Numbered from the stretch's first letter, positions 32,940-42,077 are shown. The stretch: DNA of 42,128 nt from Rubrobacter sp. (GCA_016781845.1 JADDPP010000042.1:1-42128); one strand, 5' to 3'. Numbers and translations: made by a program. The notes: generated by a model not told the origin, from the letters alone.

Positions 32940-33439
32940 CTTCCGCTCTGTACGTCTTGTCCCGAGGTCCAGTCGGCGGCCTCAGGCTCAGCGAAGCCTT
33001 CCTTGTCGATCTCGAAGTCCTGACCACCCTGCCGCACGGGCAGGCCCCTCTCTACCAGTATATCCATAGCTCTGGTGATGGGAATGCGAGCGGTGCCGGC
33101 CTCCCTGTCAATGTATGCGTACTCTTCGAGCAGCCTGTACTGGGAATCCCGTACCACCTCCCAGTCGCCGTACTCGTCCGTGGACAGGCGTGGCTCCGGG
33201 GGCAACTGCGGAGTAGCCCTGGCGGTTGCCCGTGGGGCCTCGTCCTGACCTGTCAGGAACGTGTAGAGCCCCACCGGGATGGCGAAGCTGGCTAGAACCA
33301 GCAGAACGATCAGGAAGCCAAAGAAGAGGATGCGGCCGGCACGGACATCGCGGTCGCCGACCATATCGGCGAGGCTCTGGTCCAACTCGTCCTGCGAATG
33401 CTCCTCGTTCTCATCGTGGTTGTGTCTATTGTCCTGCAT
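32936..33439 (-). CDS. One-TM protein of the ACIII-oxidase operon, unknown function
   Basis: The 167-residue product has an acidic His/Asn/Glu-rich cytoplasmic start, one membrane helix (about 38-62), a Pro-rich segment and an outer domain with WEVVRDSQYRLLEEYAYIDR and IPITRAMDILVERGLPVR. Proteins with this DL-x-x-L..Y.W.D...IPI..AM....GLP pattern recur between ACIII and SCO/COX genes in other phyla (recollection, not checked). No haem or metal motif is present. It overlaps actF by 14 bases and sco by 4. A structural or assembly role in the ACIII-caa3 assembly is inferred. Confidence 0.8.
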   Translation of the reverse strand: MQDNRHNHDENEEHSQDELDQSLADMVGDRDVRAGRILFFGFLIVLLVLASFAIPVGLYTFLTGQDEAPRATARATPQLPPEPRLSTDEYGDWEVVRDSQYRLLEEYAYIDREAGTARIPITRAMDILVERGLPVRQGGQDFEIDKEGFAEPEAADWTSGQDVQSGR

Positions 33440-34655
33440 GTTGAGCCTCCGTGTAGGTGCGTGCGCGAGGGTGTCGCCGCGGTACCACGTGGAGCGGCAG
33501 CAGTGGCCTCGCGCGAAGTATCGCGGTGAACAGCATCAGGAATATCCCGCCGAAGGCTATCGGCGCAACGAGGTCCATCCAGCTCAGGTAGAACCCGTCG
33601 CGGTGCCAGTTAGGGACTGTCAGCCAGATGATGTTCACGTACTGCATCAGGAACGCGAGCAGGGCCACACGCACTAGCATTCGTGGGTCGCGCTTCAGCC
33701 CGCGGCTTAGGAGCAGCAGGAACGGAAGGATGAACTGGAATACCAGCAGGGCAAGCCCTACCCATTCCCATCCTCCCTGAAGCCTGGTGACGTACCACTG
33801 CGCCTCCGTTGGGAGGTTGCCCGAGTAGATGATAAGGAACTGGGAGAACGACAGGTACGTCCAGACTATCGTAAAGGCGAGGAGCAGCTTGCCAACGTCC
33901 AGGAAGTGCTCGCCGGAGACGACCTGGGATAGGGGGCCACGCACCGTCAGGAACGAGAGTATCACGATCATCAGGGCGAACGCCGCGAGGATCATGCTCA
34001 GGGTGACGAGCGGCCCCCACATCGTGGAGAAGAACTCCGCGTCGAGCGACAGCAGCACGTCCACGGTGAACAGTGTCATGGTGATCGCGTACAGTACCAT
34101 TCCAGGACCGCTCAATCTCGCCTGACGGGACGCATAGTCGTAGTCACCGGTGCGGTCCAGCCGCGATGACCACCTGTGCAACAGGACTGCGAGGACGGAC
34201 CAGATCACGAAGTAAGCGAGCATCCGAATCAGGAAGAACGGTGTGTTCAGATAGCCCGTCTTCTGGCTGAGAATCTCGGATTCGCGCATGAAGGCGGGAT
34301 CCGTCCACTCGTATACGTAAGGCAGGCCGAGCAGCGCGAGCGGTACGAAGAGGACGCCCATAACAGGGATGGTGAGCGCCGCCGCCTCGAGGAAGCGGCG
34401 GAGCGTAGCGCCCCATACGCCGCCCGAGAGGTGCTGGATCATCAGGACGCCCAGAGACCCAAGCGCGACCCCGGTCCAGTACGTCCAGCCCATGAGGTAC
34501 GAGCGCCAGAACTGCTCCGTACCACCAAGCAGCTCTTCCGGCAGGAACGCGCCGAGCAGCAGGAGCACAAGCCCTACGATACCCACTATGAGGGCGAGGG
34601 TCTGCGTCCGCAACAGCTCTCGCGGCGCGGAGTACTCGGTGTCTACCATTCGCAT
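33426..34655 (-). CDS. actF: Alternative complex III subunit F (quinol oxidase membrane subunit)
   Basis: The 409-residue, roughly ten-helix membrane protein has the ActF order. Recognisable parts are SYLMGWTYWTGVALGSLGVLMIQHLSGG (about 52-80), LLFTVDVLLSLDAEFFSTMWG-like text and FTIVWTYLSFSQFLIIYSGNLP, typical of ActF/NrfD-type helices. It sits next to actE and forms with ActC the membrane arms of the complex. ATG 34655 overlaps the actE stop by one base. Confidence 0.93.
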   Translation of the reverse strand: MRMVDTEYSAPRELLRTQTLALIVGIVGLVLLLLGAFLPEELLGGTEQFWRSYLMGWTYWTGVALGSLGVLMIQHLSGGVWGATLRRFLEAAALTIPVMGVLFVPLALLGLPYVYEWTDPAFMRESEILSQKTGYLNTPFFLIRMLAYFVIWSVLAVLLHRWSSRLDRTGDYDYASRQARLSGPGMVLYAITMTLFTVDVLLSLDAEFFSTMWGPLVTLSMILAAFALMIVILSFLTVRGPLSQVVSGEHFLDVGKLLLAFTIVWTYLSFSQFLIIYSGNLPTEAQWYVTRLQGGWEWVGLALLVFQFILPFLLLLSRGLKRDPRMLVRVALLAFLMQYVNIIWLTVPNWHRDGFYLSWMDLVAPIAFGGIFLMLFTAILRARPLLPLHVVPRRHPRARTYTEAQHAGQ

Positions 34656-35356
34656 CAGTGGCCGCCCTCCTCGCCTTCGCCTTCGTCACCTGCCGCTGGC
34701 GTGGGCGGGTGGTTGAGCAACTCCTGGTCTTCCGCCGGCAGGTCCCTGACGTTCGCGTTCTGGCTCAGCTGTAGCGCGCGGATGTACGCGATGATGGCCC
34801 AGCGGTCGCGCGGGTACACCTGGTCGGCGTAGCTGGGCATCGCACCGTATCCGTTCACGATGACATCGTAGTAGTGGCTGAGAGACTCGTTGCGCAGCCG
34901 CTCGTCGTGGTACGACGTAGGGCGGCTGTAGCCCCGGCGGACGATCATACCGTCGCCGTTGCCGGCGAAGCCGTGGCACGGAACGCAGTGGGCGTTGTAT
35001 TGCTGCTGACCTCGCTGGAGCACCTGAGCGGTAACCGGGAAGGGAAATGTGTTCACCGGTCGTCCGTTCGACGTTCCCTGGTACAGGTGCTCGTCCAGAC
35101 GCAGCTGGCCCTGGGGAACCGTGTTTGGCGGCAGCGGTCGGTCCGCCTTGCCGTCGGGGAAGAACGCGCTCGGGTCCTGTGCCTCGTAGTACGGCTGGTC
35201 GCGGTGGTTGCTGGCGCACGCGCTCACGAAGAGGAGCGCAACTGCCAGAACACCCACGGCGAGCCGGTTCAGACCGCCCCCGGTCTGGCGCGCGTCACGC
35301 TGACCTGTGCCGAACAGCTTCAGCCACAGGTCGTATGACCTGGATCTAATGCTCAA
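34655..35356 (-). CDS. actE: Alternative complex III subunit E, monohaem cytochrome c lipoprotein
   Basis: The 233-residue protein has an N-terminal hydrophobic segment ending in a lipobox (FVSAC, Cys47), so it should be lipid-anchored outside the cell. One cytochrome c domain shows Cys124-VP-Cys127-His128 and a likely axial Met in GYGAMPSYAD. It hands electrons to the caa3 oxidase. The tail is Glu/Gly-rich. TTG 35356 is chosen for GAGGT upstream and lies inside the end of actD (11-base overlap). Confidence 0.93.
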   Translation of the reverse strand: MSIRSRSYDLWLKLFGTGQRDARQTGGGLNRLAVGVLAVALLFVSACASNHRDQPYYEAQDPSAFFPDGKADRPLPPNTVPQGQLRLDEHLYQGTSNGRPVNTFPFPVTAQVLQRGQQQYNAHCVPCHGFAGNGDGMIVRRGYSRPTSYHDERLRNESLSHYYDVIVNGYGAMPSYADQVYPRDRWAIIAYIRALQLSQNANVRDLPAEDQELLNHPPTPAAGDEGEGEEGGH

Positions 35357-35891
35357 CGTCTGATACCTCTTTTGCTCCGAGACTTGCCAAGAATTGCCTT
35401 GTCTCTCCGTACTCGAACTTGGGGTCGCTTGCCTCGATAGAGAGGAACCAGCCGTCCGTGGTGGCTCTCTCGAATCTCTTCACGTTGAATACCGGGTGGT
35501 ACGGCTGCGGGAGTGAGTTGAGCAGGATCCAGCCGAAGACTGCGCCGAACGACGCGAAGAGGATGGTCATCTCGAACGCGGGCGGTATGAATGAAGGCCA
35601 GGCGGCGAGCGGCCGACCTGCTACGTTCAGCGGATACGCCTTTGCCATCGTCCAGTACTGCAGGAGCAACCCCGTGGTGCCGCCTATGAGCCCGCCGCAG
35701 AGCACTATCAGAGGCACACGACTGCGTGGCAGGCCGAGCGCTTCCGACAGGCCATGGACGGGGACGGGCGTGTACGCGTCTATCTTGCGGTAGCCCGCGT
35801 CTCGTACCTGTTCCGCGGCGTGCATCAACTCGTGCTCGCCGTCGAACTCCGCGAGCAGGCCGTAGATGGGTGTTTCTAGCTTCAATGTCAT
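35346..35891 (-). CDS. actD: Alternative complex III subunit D (DUF3341)
   Basis: The 181-residue protein has an N-terminal soluble domain (YGLLAEFDGEHELMHAAEQV, then DAYTPVPVHGL) and two membrane helices (about 59-80 and 100-125, GLIGGTTGLLLQYW and FEMTILFASFGAVFGW), matching ActD. ATG 35891 overlaps actC by 4 bases (ATGA), and the upstream in-frame text lies in actC. It has no cofactor motif. Confidence 0.93.
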   Translation of the reverse strand: MTLKLETPIYGLLAEFDGEHELMHAAEQVRDAGYRKIDAYTPVPVHGLSEALGLPRSRVPLIVLCGGLIGGTTGLLLQYWTMAKAYPLNVAGRPLAAWPSFIPPAFEMTILFASFGAVFGWILLNSLPQPYHPVFNVKRFERATTDGWFLSIEASDPKFEYGETRQFLASLGAKEVSDVEH

Positions 35892-37312
35892 GCCGGTGTC
35901 TCCGTCTGGCTCTGGTCCGGGTGGATCAGCTCTCGTGTCTCGAAGATCGCGATCGCGGGGAGCGCCCGGATAAACAGGAAGAACAGGAACAGGAAGAGCG
36001 CCATGGTGCCCAGGAAGAGCGACCAGTCCCAGAATGTACCTGCGTACTGTGCCCACGACGACGGCAGGTGACCTCGGTGCAGGCTGCCGACGATGATGAC
36101 GAAGCGCTCAAGCCACATCCCGATGTTCACGAACATCATCAGTAAGAAGACCGCCGGAAGGTTATGCCGAACACGCTTGCTCCACAGGAACTGCGGGGCT
36201 ATCACGTTGCACAGGATCAGCGCCCAGAACGACCAGGCGTAAGCCCCGGTAATGCGGTTCGTGATGAAGAACTTCTCGAAGTACTCCCCGCTGTAGTACG
36301 CGAAGAAGATTTCGGACAAGTAACCGTACGCCACGACGAGTCCGGTCACGAGCGTCACCTTCGCCATGTTGTCAATGTGGCGCATCGTGATGAGGTCGTG
36401 GAGCCGGTAGAACGCTCGGAGCGGGATCACTATCGTCAGCACCATCGCGAAGCCGGCGAAGATGGCCCCCGCCACGAAGTACGGCGGGAAGATCGTCGAG
36501 TGCCAGCCCGGCAGAATGGAGACCGCGAAGTCGAAGCTGACCACGCTATGCACCGAAACCACGAGCGGGGTCGAGAGACCCGCCAGCAGCAGGTACGCCA
36601 TCTGGTAGTTGTTCCAGTGCCGGGCGGAGCCGCGCCATCCGAGCGAGCCCATGCCGTACACGACGCGCAGGAAACGGTTCTTCGTGCGGTCGCGCATCGT
36701 CGCGAGGTCGGGTACCAGACCGGTGTACCAGAACAGCAGCGACACGGTCGCGTACGTGGAGACCGCGAACACGTCCCACACGAGTGGCGAGCGGAACTGC
36801 GGCCAGAGGTTCGTGGGAGACGGGTACGGCAGCAGCCAGTACGCAAGCCAGGGCCGCCCGAGGTGCAGAATAGGGTACATTCCCGCGCAGGCGACCGCGA
36901 ACAGAGTCATTGACTCCGCGATGCGGTTGATGGAGGTGCGCCATTCCTGATGCAGGAGCAGCAGGATCGCGGAGATCAGCGTGCCCGCGTGACCGATACC
37001 GATCCACCACACGAAGTTGATGATGTCGAAGCCCCAGGCGACGGGGATGTTGATACCCCAGATACCGACTCCCCTGGCGAAGAGGTAGCCCACCGACGCG
37101 GTAAACAGCATCATCCCGAGCCCGAGTATCGCCATTCCGATGTACCAGCCGCTCGGCGTCCTGTTGAACACCAGCGAGGTAATCTTTCGCGTGACCGTCT
37201 CATAGTTATGCGCCGGATGGAGCAGGGGGATCTTCGCGGGTGGGCCCGGGCGGGTGGGGCTCGGCTCGAGAATAAACCCGCCCTCTTCGCGTGTCCGTGT
37301 GATATCAGCCAT
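35888..37312 (-). CDS. actC: Alternative complex III subunit C (NrfD-like)
   Basis: The 474-residue NrfD/PsrC-type membrane protein has about ten helices. It should bind menaquinol and couple to the iron-sulfur subunit ActB. Typical parts: WWIGIGHAGTLISAILLLL, HSVVSFDFAVSILPGWHSTIFPPYFVAGAI, and FVNIGMWLERFVIIVGSLHRGHLPSSW. ATG 37312 follows GGAGGAAG and lies inside the last codons of actB (8-base overlap). Confidence 0.95.
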   Translation of the reverse strand: MADITRTREEGGFILEPSPTRPGPPAKIPLLHPAHNYETVTRKITSLVFNRTPSGWYIGMAILGLGMMLFTASVGYLFARGVGIWGINIPVAWGFDIINFVWWIGIGHAGTLISAILLLLHQEWRTSINRIAESMTLFAVACAGMYPILHLGRPWLAYWLLPYPSPTNLWPQFRSPLVWDVFAVSTYATVSLLFWYTGLVPDLATMRDRTKNRFLRVVYGMGSLGWRGSARHWNNYQMAYLLLAGLSTPLVVSVHSVVSFDFAVSILPGWHSTIFPPYFVAGAIFAGFAMVLTIVIPLRAFYRLHDLITMRHIDNMAKVTLVTGLVVAYGYLSEIFFAYYSGEYFEKFFITNRITGAYAWSFWALILCNVIAPQFLWSKRVRHNLPAVFLLMMFVNIGMWLERFVIIVGSLHRGHLPSSWAQYAGTFWDWSLFLGTMALFLFLFFLFIRALPAIAIFETRELIHPDQSQTETPA

Positions 37313-40300
37313 GGGGTTCTTCCTCCGTCTCGGTAGGCTCGGATGGGGCCAGAGCGTCAATGGGGTTGTTGAGCTTTGCCATGTACGCCGTTCGCGGCTG
37401 AGTGTTCAGCACCCCGAGCACGGAGTATGCCCGGTTCTCACGGTGCAGCCTGGCCACCTGGCTGTTTTCCTGGTTGAGGTCGCCGAAGATGATGGCCCCT
37501 GCAGGGCAAGCGGCCTGACACGCCGTCTTGATCTCATCGCCGCCGACCGCCCGGTCCTCGCGCTCCGCGTTGATGCGCGCCCTCGCGATGCGCTGCACGC
37601 AGTACGTACACTTCTCCATCACGCCTCGCTCCCGCACGGTCACGTCCGGGTTGCGCAGCAGTTTGAGGCTGGGAGTGGATACGTCGTTGTACTGCAGGAA
37701 GTTGAACCGCCGCACCTTGTACGGGCAGTTGTTGGAGCAGTACTTGGTGCCCACGCACCGGTTGTAGACCATGTCGTTGAGGCCCTCGTTGCTGTGTACC
37801 GTGGCCTCGACGGGGCACACCACCTCGCACGGCGCCTTCTCGCAGTGCTGACAGAGCATCGGCTGGAAGTAAGTCTCCGGGTTCGCCTCGTCGCCGGAGA
37901 AGTAGGCGTCTATGCGTAGCCAGTGCATTTCGCGCTGCATCAGCACCTCCCCCTTGCCGACGATGGGGATGTTGTTCTCCGCCTGGCACGCGACCACGCA
38001 CGCATTGCAGCCCACGCACGTGCTCATGTCTATCGCCATGCCCCACTTGTACGCATGCTTGTTTGCCACATGCGGATGGTCGTAATCGTACTCAGGGAAC
38101 ATCGAGACAGTTCCACCGTGGTGTTGCTGGTCGTGGATGACGTTCGGGTTCTGCCGCAGCTGCTGGTACGTGGCGTGCCGGATGATGTCTCGGTCCTCGT
38201 ACGCATCTATAAGGTTGTGAATCTGCGTCGTCGCCAGCCTGTAGCGCTCGTTGAGCGGTGTCAGGCGCAGACCGGTACCGATCCACGGCGCGTCGGATGT
38301 ACGCAGCGCATACGCATCGAAACCAATATTGTCACCGACCCTGCCGGCAGCCCCGCGTCCGTAGCCGAGGTGGATCGTCACGGTGCCCGCCGGCTGACCG
38401 ACGAGCTCGAACACGGGTGCGTTCACGCTACGGCCGTTGTACTCGACCCGGACCAGGTCCTCGCTCTTTACGCCCAGCTCGTGCGCCGTATCCTTGTTGA
38501 TGAGGACGGCGTTGTCCCACGTCAGCTTGGAGATGGGCTTTGGCAGCTCCTGGAGCCAGCCGTTGTTCGCGAACCGTCCGTCGTACAGGCTTGGGTCCGG
38601 ACGGAAGACGACCTCCAGCCCTTCCGCAGCCGGAGCGGGCGCCTGCGGCAGGCGCTGGGCCAGACCGGGCCGGACTCGGGCGTTCGTCGGCGAGTAGTGG
38701 GTGCCTTCGACGACGCCCTGATGCAGGGCGGTCCTGAACCATGTATCGAAGTCAGGGTTCGTCCTGCGCCGCCCCTGCCAGAACTCGCGGACGATCTCGT
38801 AGCCCGGGCTGTTTGTCTCGCCCGTGAAGAGACCCAGTATCTCGTGCGCGGTCCTGCCACCGTACAGCGGCTCGATAAGAGGCTGCACGAAGCTGACGGT
38901 GCCATCAAACGTGCGCGCGTCGCTCCACGACTCAAGGTAGTGTGCCTTGGGGAGATGCCACGTCGTGCGCTGCGATGTCTCGTTATTGAAGTACTCGCTC
39001 AGGTGGGCGCTGAAGGGCACCTTTTCCAGTGCCGCTCCAAAGTCCAGATCGGCGGGAGAGTTGAACACGGGGTTGCCGTCGAGGATGAGCAGCAGCTCTA
39101 CGCGCGCCTGGTTCATATCCCTGACGAGCTCCTGTAGAGAGCCGGTCTGGTTAGTTGGGAACGCCTCGACGGGCTGAGTATGGAACACGGTCTGGCCGAC
39201 GTTGCCAAGCGCCTCGTTCATTGCGTGCGCCAGGGCGTGTACCGCGGGGGGCTGGTGCAGACCCGCGATCACTATGCTCCTGCCCCTGTGTCCCTGCAGG
39301 TCCCCCAGGAGGCCGTCGAGGATCGCGGGGTTTACCTGGGGAACAGTGCCAGCGGCTGGCTCCACGCCCCCGACGCCGATGCGCGAGGCCACCTGTCGAG
39401 CGAAGCCCTCGACCTGGCGGGCGGTCATCGGCAGGCGATGGTCCGCCTTCGCGCCAGTGTTGGTGTGCGTGCTCTCCGCCTGGTAGAAGCGGCTCATGGA
39501 AGCGCCGTCTTCCGGCCGGCGCCGCTTCCACCAGTCCTGTATGTAGCGTATGTTGTGTGGGAAACCCGCCAGGAAGTCCGCGTCGAGCGAGAGTATCACG
39601 TCCGCCCTGTCAAACCTGTAGAGCGTGTTCAGGTAAGAACCGAAGGCGAGGCGGGAGCCCTCACGGGTGTTGTCCTCGCTGACCGGCTCGTACTGGTGCA
39701 GCCGTGCCTGTGGGAGCGCGCGGAGCATCTCCTGTATCTGCGAGGCCATAGTGGGACTTACCACGGTATCGGTAAGCACCCTGACGCCCCTGCCCCCGCG
39801 CAGTCGGTCGAGCTGGGAGCGCAACGCCACGATAAAATCATCCCACGTGCTGATGCGGCCCTGCTCGCGTACTACCTCGGAGCGGTCGGGGTCGTACAGG
39901 TCGAGAATTGTGGTCTGGGAGAAGACGTCCGTCGCGCCGAGGCTGTTCGGGTGGTTCGGGTTCCCCTCCACCTTGGTCGGTCGCCCATCGTGCTGCTCGA
40001 CGAGCTGCCCGATTGTAGCACCGCCGAGCGTCATCGCGGTGGCGTAGAAGAGGGGTCTGCCGGGGATAAGCACCTCCGGCTTCTCGACGTACGGCACAAT
40101 GCTGTCGGGCTGTCGGGAAGCGCAGCCGGAGACGCCCGCGAGCGCGAGTGATGCGCCCATCAGCTTGAGAAAGCGACGGCGGCTCATGGAGTCAATGAAC
40201 TCCGCCGCCCTCGACGGGAAGTTCTTGCGGATGATCTCGCGGAACTCCTTGGTGTCCGCGAGCTCCTCAAGGCTGCGCCAGTACTCCTTGCCCTTCTTGC

Positions 40301-40397
40301 CCTTTAGCCGCCGTGCGAGGACAGCATTCGCGATATTCTTCTCGCGCGTCCTGGGCTCGGTAAGCTCGTCCGGTGTATGTAGATCTATCGATGGCAT
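37305..40397 (-). CDS. actB: Alternative complex III subunit B (molybdopterin-like plus Fe-S ferredoxin)
   Basis: The 1030-residue fusion has a twin-arginine signal (SRRRFLKLMGASLALAG, 72-88) followed by a possible lipid-anchored Cys92, a molybdopterin-oxidoreductase-like domain (about 110-730) that in this family has lost the cofactor, and a ferredoxin-like domain (about 785-980) with four cysteine clusters: CVGCNACVVAC, CQHCEKAPCEVVC, CVGTKYCSNNC and CTYCV...CQAAC. These should hold three 4Fe-4S and one 3Fe-4S centre. It links the quinol subunits to the ActA haems. Start ATG 40397 is inside the actA end (13-base overlap). Confidence 0.95.
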   Translation of the reverse strand: MPSIDLHTPDELTEPRTREKNIANAVLARRLKGKKGKEYWRSLEELADTKEFREIIRKNFPSRAAEFIDSMSRRRFLKLMGASLALAGVSGCASRQPDSIVPYVEKPEVLIPGRPLFYATAMTLGGATIGQLVEQHDGRPTKVEGNPNHPNSLGATDVFSQTTILDLYDPDRSEVVREQGRISTWDDFIVALRSQLDRLRGGRGVRVLTDTVVSPTMASQIQEMLRALPQARLHQYEPVSEDNTREGSRLAFGSYLNTLYRFDRADVILSLDADFLAGFPHNIRYIQDWWKRRRPEDGASMSRFYQAESTHTNTGAKADHRLPMTARQVEGFARQVASRIGVGGVEPAAGTVPQVNPAILDGLLGDLQGHRGRSIVIAGLHQPPAVHALAHAMNEALGNVGQTVFHTQPVEAFPTNQTGSLQELVRDMNQARVELLLILDGNPVFNSPADLDFGAALEKVPFSAHLSEYFNNETSQRTTWHLPKAHYLESWSDARTFDGTVSFVQPLIEPLYGGRTAHEILGLFTGETNSPGYEIVREFWQGRRRTNPDFDTWFRTALHQGVVEGTHYSPTNARVRPGLAQRLPQAPAPAAEGLEVVFRPDPSLYDGRFANNGWLQELPKPISKLTWDNAVLINKDTAHELGVKSEDLVRVEYNGRSVNAPVFELVGQPAGTVTIHLGYGRGAAGRVGDNIGFDAYALRTSDAPWIGTGLRLTPLNERYRLATTQIHNLIDAYEDRDIIRHATYQQLRQNPNVIHDQQHHGGTVSMFPEYDYDHPHVANKHAYKWGMAIDMSTCVGCNACVVACQAENNIPIVGKGEVLMQREMHWLRIDAYFSGDEANPETYFQPMLCQHCEKAPCEVVCPVEATVHSNEGLNDMVYNRCVGTKYCSNNCPYKVRRFNFLQYNDVSTPSLKLLRNPDVTVRERGVMEKCTYCVQRIARARINAEREDRAVGGDEIKTACQAACPAGAIIFGDLNQENSQVARLHRENRAYSVLGVLNTQPRTAYMAKLNNPIDALAPSEPTETEEEPHG

Positions 40398-41035
40398 GTG
40401 TCGCAGTACACCTTCTTCTGAATGTCGTATTCATCCACGAGCCTCCGTCCCAGCTCGAGCTGGTTGGCGGGCGGCTGCCACTGCATGTTGTATATCTCCG
40501 ACCGTGGCCGCACGAAGCGCTCCGGCTGGCTGTGGCACTCGACGCACCAGCCCATGTTGAGCGGGGCCACCTGCCACGTCAGCTGCATTCGATTCACCTC
40601 GCCGTGGCAGGTGGAGCAGCCGACGCCCTTCTTTATATGAATACTGTGGTTGAAGTAGACGAAGTCCGGGAGGTCATGTACCTTCACCCACTGGATGGGC
40701 TGGCCCGTGCGCTCGCTCTCGCGGACGGGCCTGAGGTTCGGGCTGTTGAGCCAGATCTGCTTGTGGCAGTTGACGCAGGTCTCGGTAGGGGGCACGCCGG
40801 CCACCGCGGAGTACTCCGCTGACTGGTGGCAGTAACGGCAGTCGATGCCATCGCCCCCGGAGTGGTGCGCGTGGCTGAACGGCACCGGCTGCGCGGGGGG
40901 CACATGCTGGCCGGTGGCGAGGGGCGAGCGCGCGACGATGTAGACGATTGCGCCTATAAGCGCCGCCGTGACCGCCGCGCCGATAATGCTCAGGCGGGCG
41001 ATGGAGTTACTACTACGGTGGAAAACCTGTGGCAT
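40385..41035 (-). CDS. actA: Alternative complex III subunit A, pentahaem cytochrome c
   Basis: The 216-residue protein has one N-terminal membrane helix (about 15-37) and five CxxCH haem-binding motifs: 66-70, 87-91, 140-144, 164-168 and 211-215, the last one residue before the C-terminus. This is the usual ActA haem count. It should sit outside the cell and pass electrons from ActB to ActE or a soluble carrier. It is the first gene of the 12-gene operon; GGAGGACGGAGA precedes ATG 41035. Confidence 0.95.
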   Translation of the reverse strand: MPQVFHRSSNSIARLSIIGAAVTAALIGAIVYIVARSPLATGQHVPPAQPVPFSHAHHSGGDGIDCRYCHQSAEYSAVAGVPPTETCVNCHKQIWLNSPNLRPVRESERTGQPIQWVKVHDLPDFVYFNHSIHIKKGVGCSTCHGEVNRMQLTWQVAPLNMGWCVECHSQPERFVRPRSEIYNMQWQPPANQLELGRRLVDEYDIQKKVYCDTCHR

Positions 41036-41422
41036 GTGCGGTGTCTCCGTCCTCCATCTAATAGCTTGCGGTTCCGAGAGTCAAGGCTTGAGCTGAGTGT
41101 CCAGATGTATCGCCGTCGGAATGGCAGCCAGGGAACCGCGTTTCGTACGCAGCGTGCCCGTGCGGTGGGCATTATAACAGGATCGGTCGTCGAAGCACGC
41201 GGGAATTATACAGACTTTCGGCGGCGTTATGAGTTCTAAGGTGTGTTATGTCCTGACTAGGGCTGGCGAGTGTGCCCGCGTTGCAGAATCGGCACGTTCC
41301 GAAGTTTCTAGGACACTATACCAGTGTTCTTCCGCATTGCAACTGGCGTACCGGATTACCTCCAACCTCTGAATGGCGCACGGTCTCGCTCTTCCTGGAA
41401 GGCCGGATCTGCTCGGATTCCA
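41036..41422 (-). promoter_or_regulatory. Promoter island upstream of the ACIII-oxidase operon
   Basis: The 387-base gap has no gene. On the minus strand it shows three AT-rich -10 candidates in G/C-rich surroundings: TATAAT at 41176-41171, TATAAT at 41210-41205, and TATAGT around 41320. The last lies inside a short inverted repeat ACACT-ATACC-AGTGT (41313-41327). None has a good -35 box, which may mean activator-dependent transcription. Confidence 0.35.
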
Positions 41423-41719
41423 TCACAGTGGGAAGCTGGTAACGAGCGTAAAGATGGCAAGAACCAGGCCCGTGGCGCGGAGGGAAGCGGCGAGGTCGCG
41501 CTGGTTCGGTCGCAGCAGGTCTGCGCCGCCGACAGCGAGCAGCATCAGCGGCAGAGAGAGGTCGGAGAGGCGGTCGAACGGGCTGCCTCCGCGATCGCGC
41601 AGCGCTCCAGTGAGACTGAGAATGAGGGCGACGCAGCCGAGGAAGAACACGAGTCTGCCGGACCGTGGGTTCGGCTCGCGTCGCAGTGCCAGCATCAACG
41701 CGGTCCACAGCCTTGCCAT
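41423..41719 (-). CDS. Small membrane protein, 98 residues, unknown
   Basis: ATG 41719 has GGAAAGG about 8 bases upstream; an in-frame GTG at 41728 is an alternative. The product has two hydrophobic segments (about 20-40, LVFFLGCVALILSL, and 55-68, LSLPLMLLAVGGADLL) and a third weaker one at the C-terminus (GLVLAIFTLVTSFPL), with Arg/Asn loops. No family was recognised. It is on the same strand as the ACIII operon but 387 bases upstream of actA. Confidence 0.6.
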   Translation of the reverse strand: MARLWTALMLALRREPNPRSGRLVFFLGCVALILSLTGALRDRGGSPFDRLSDLSLPLMLLAVGGADLLRPNQRDLAASLRATGLVLAIFTLVTSFPL

Positions 41720-41811
41720 CTTCCACACCTTTCCGCCTGTCGAGCGCGCCTGTCGTTGTTGTGCGCCATACGATAGCAGACTTGCGCGGCGGCGCTCAAG
41801 CGATGGGGGCG

Positions 41812-42034
41812 TGCTCAGGGCGATTTCAGAGCCGGCACAGGAGCGCCACAGCTCCCACTTCCGCGACGTGTATAGCCGTTATATCAGAGCATAGAAGGGA
41901 AACTGGGCGTAGAGACGTTGCACGCAACGTCTCTACAGTCGTTGTCGCGCTCCATGTGCGGTTGTTACCGCCATACAGTTGCCAGAAGTGGGAGGCGTAT
42001 AGCTACCAGGGCTACTTTGACAGCGTCCTGTGGC
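41812..42034. repeat. Dispersed palindrome-centred intergenic repeat, copy D (symmetrical)
   Basis: The core GTAGAGACGTTGC-AC-GCAACGTCTCTAC (41909-41936) has perfect 13-bp arms. The left half, read in reverse complement, aligns with the right arm of copy B (CAGTTTCCCTTCTATGC, ATAAC, GGAAGTGGGAG, AAATCGCCCTG). The right half (GTTACCGCCATACAGTTGCC, AGAAGTGGGAGGCGTA, CTACTTTGACAGCGTCCTG) is a diverged version of the same arm. The copy is therefore a large imperfect inverted repeat of about 220 bases. It fills most of the space before the tRNA gene. Confidence 0.85.
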
Positions 42035-42048
42035 GTGCTTCGCTTCGG

Positions 42049-42077
42049 TTGCGCGGGGTGGTGGCAGGGCATATAAT
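42049..42077 (+). promoter_or_regulatory. Promoter of the tRNA-Lys gene
   Basis: TTGCGC (42049-42054), a 17-base spacer and a perfect TATAAT (42072-42077) lie 9 bases before the first tRNA base, leaving almost no 5' leader. Confidence 0.6.
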
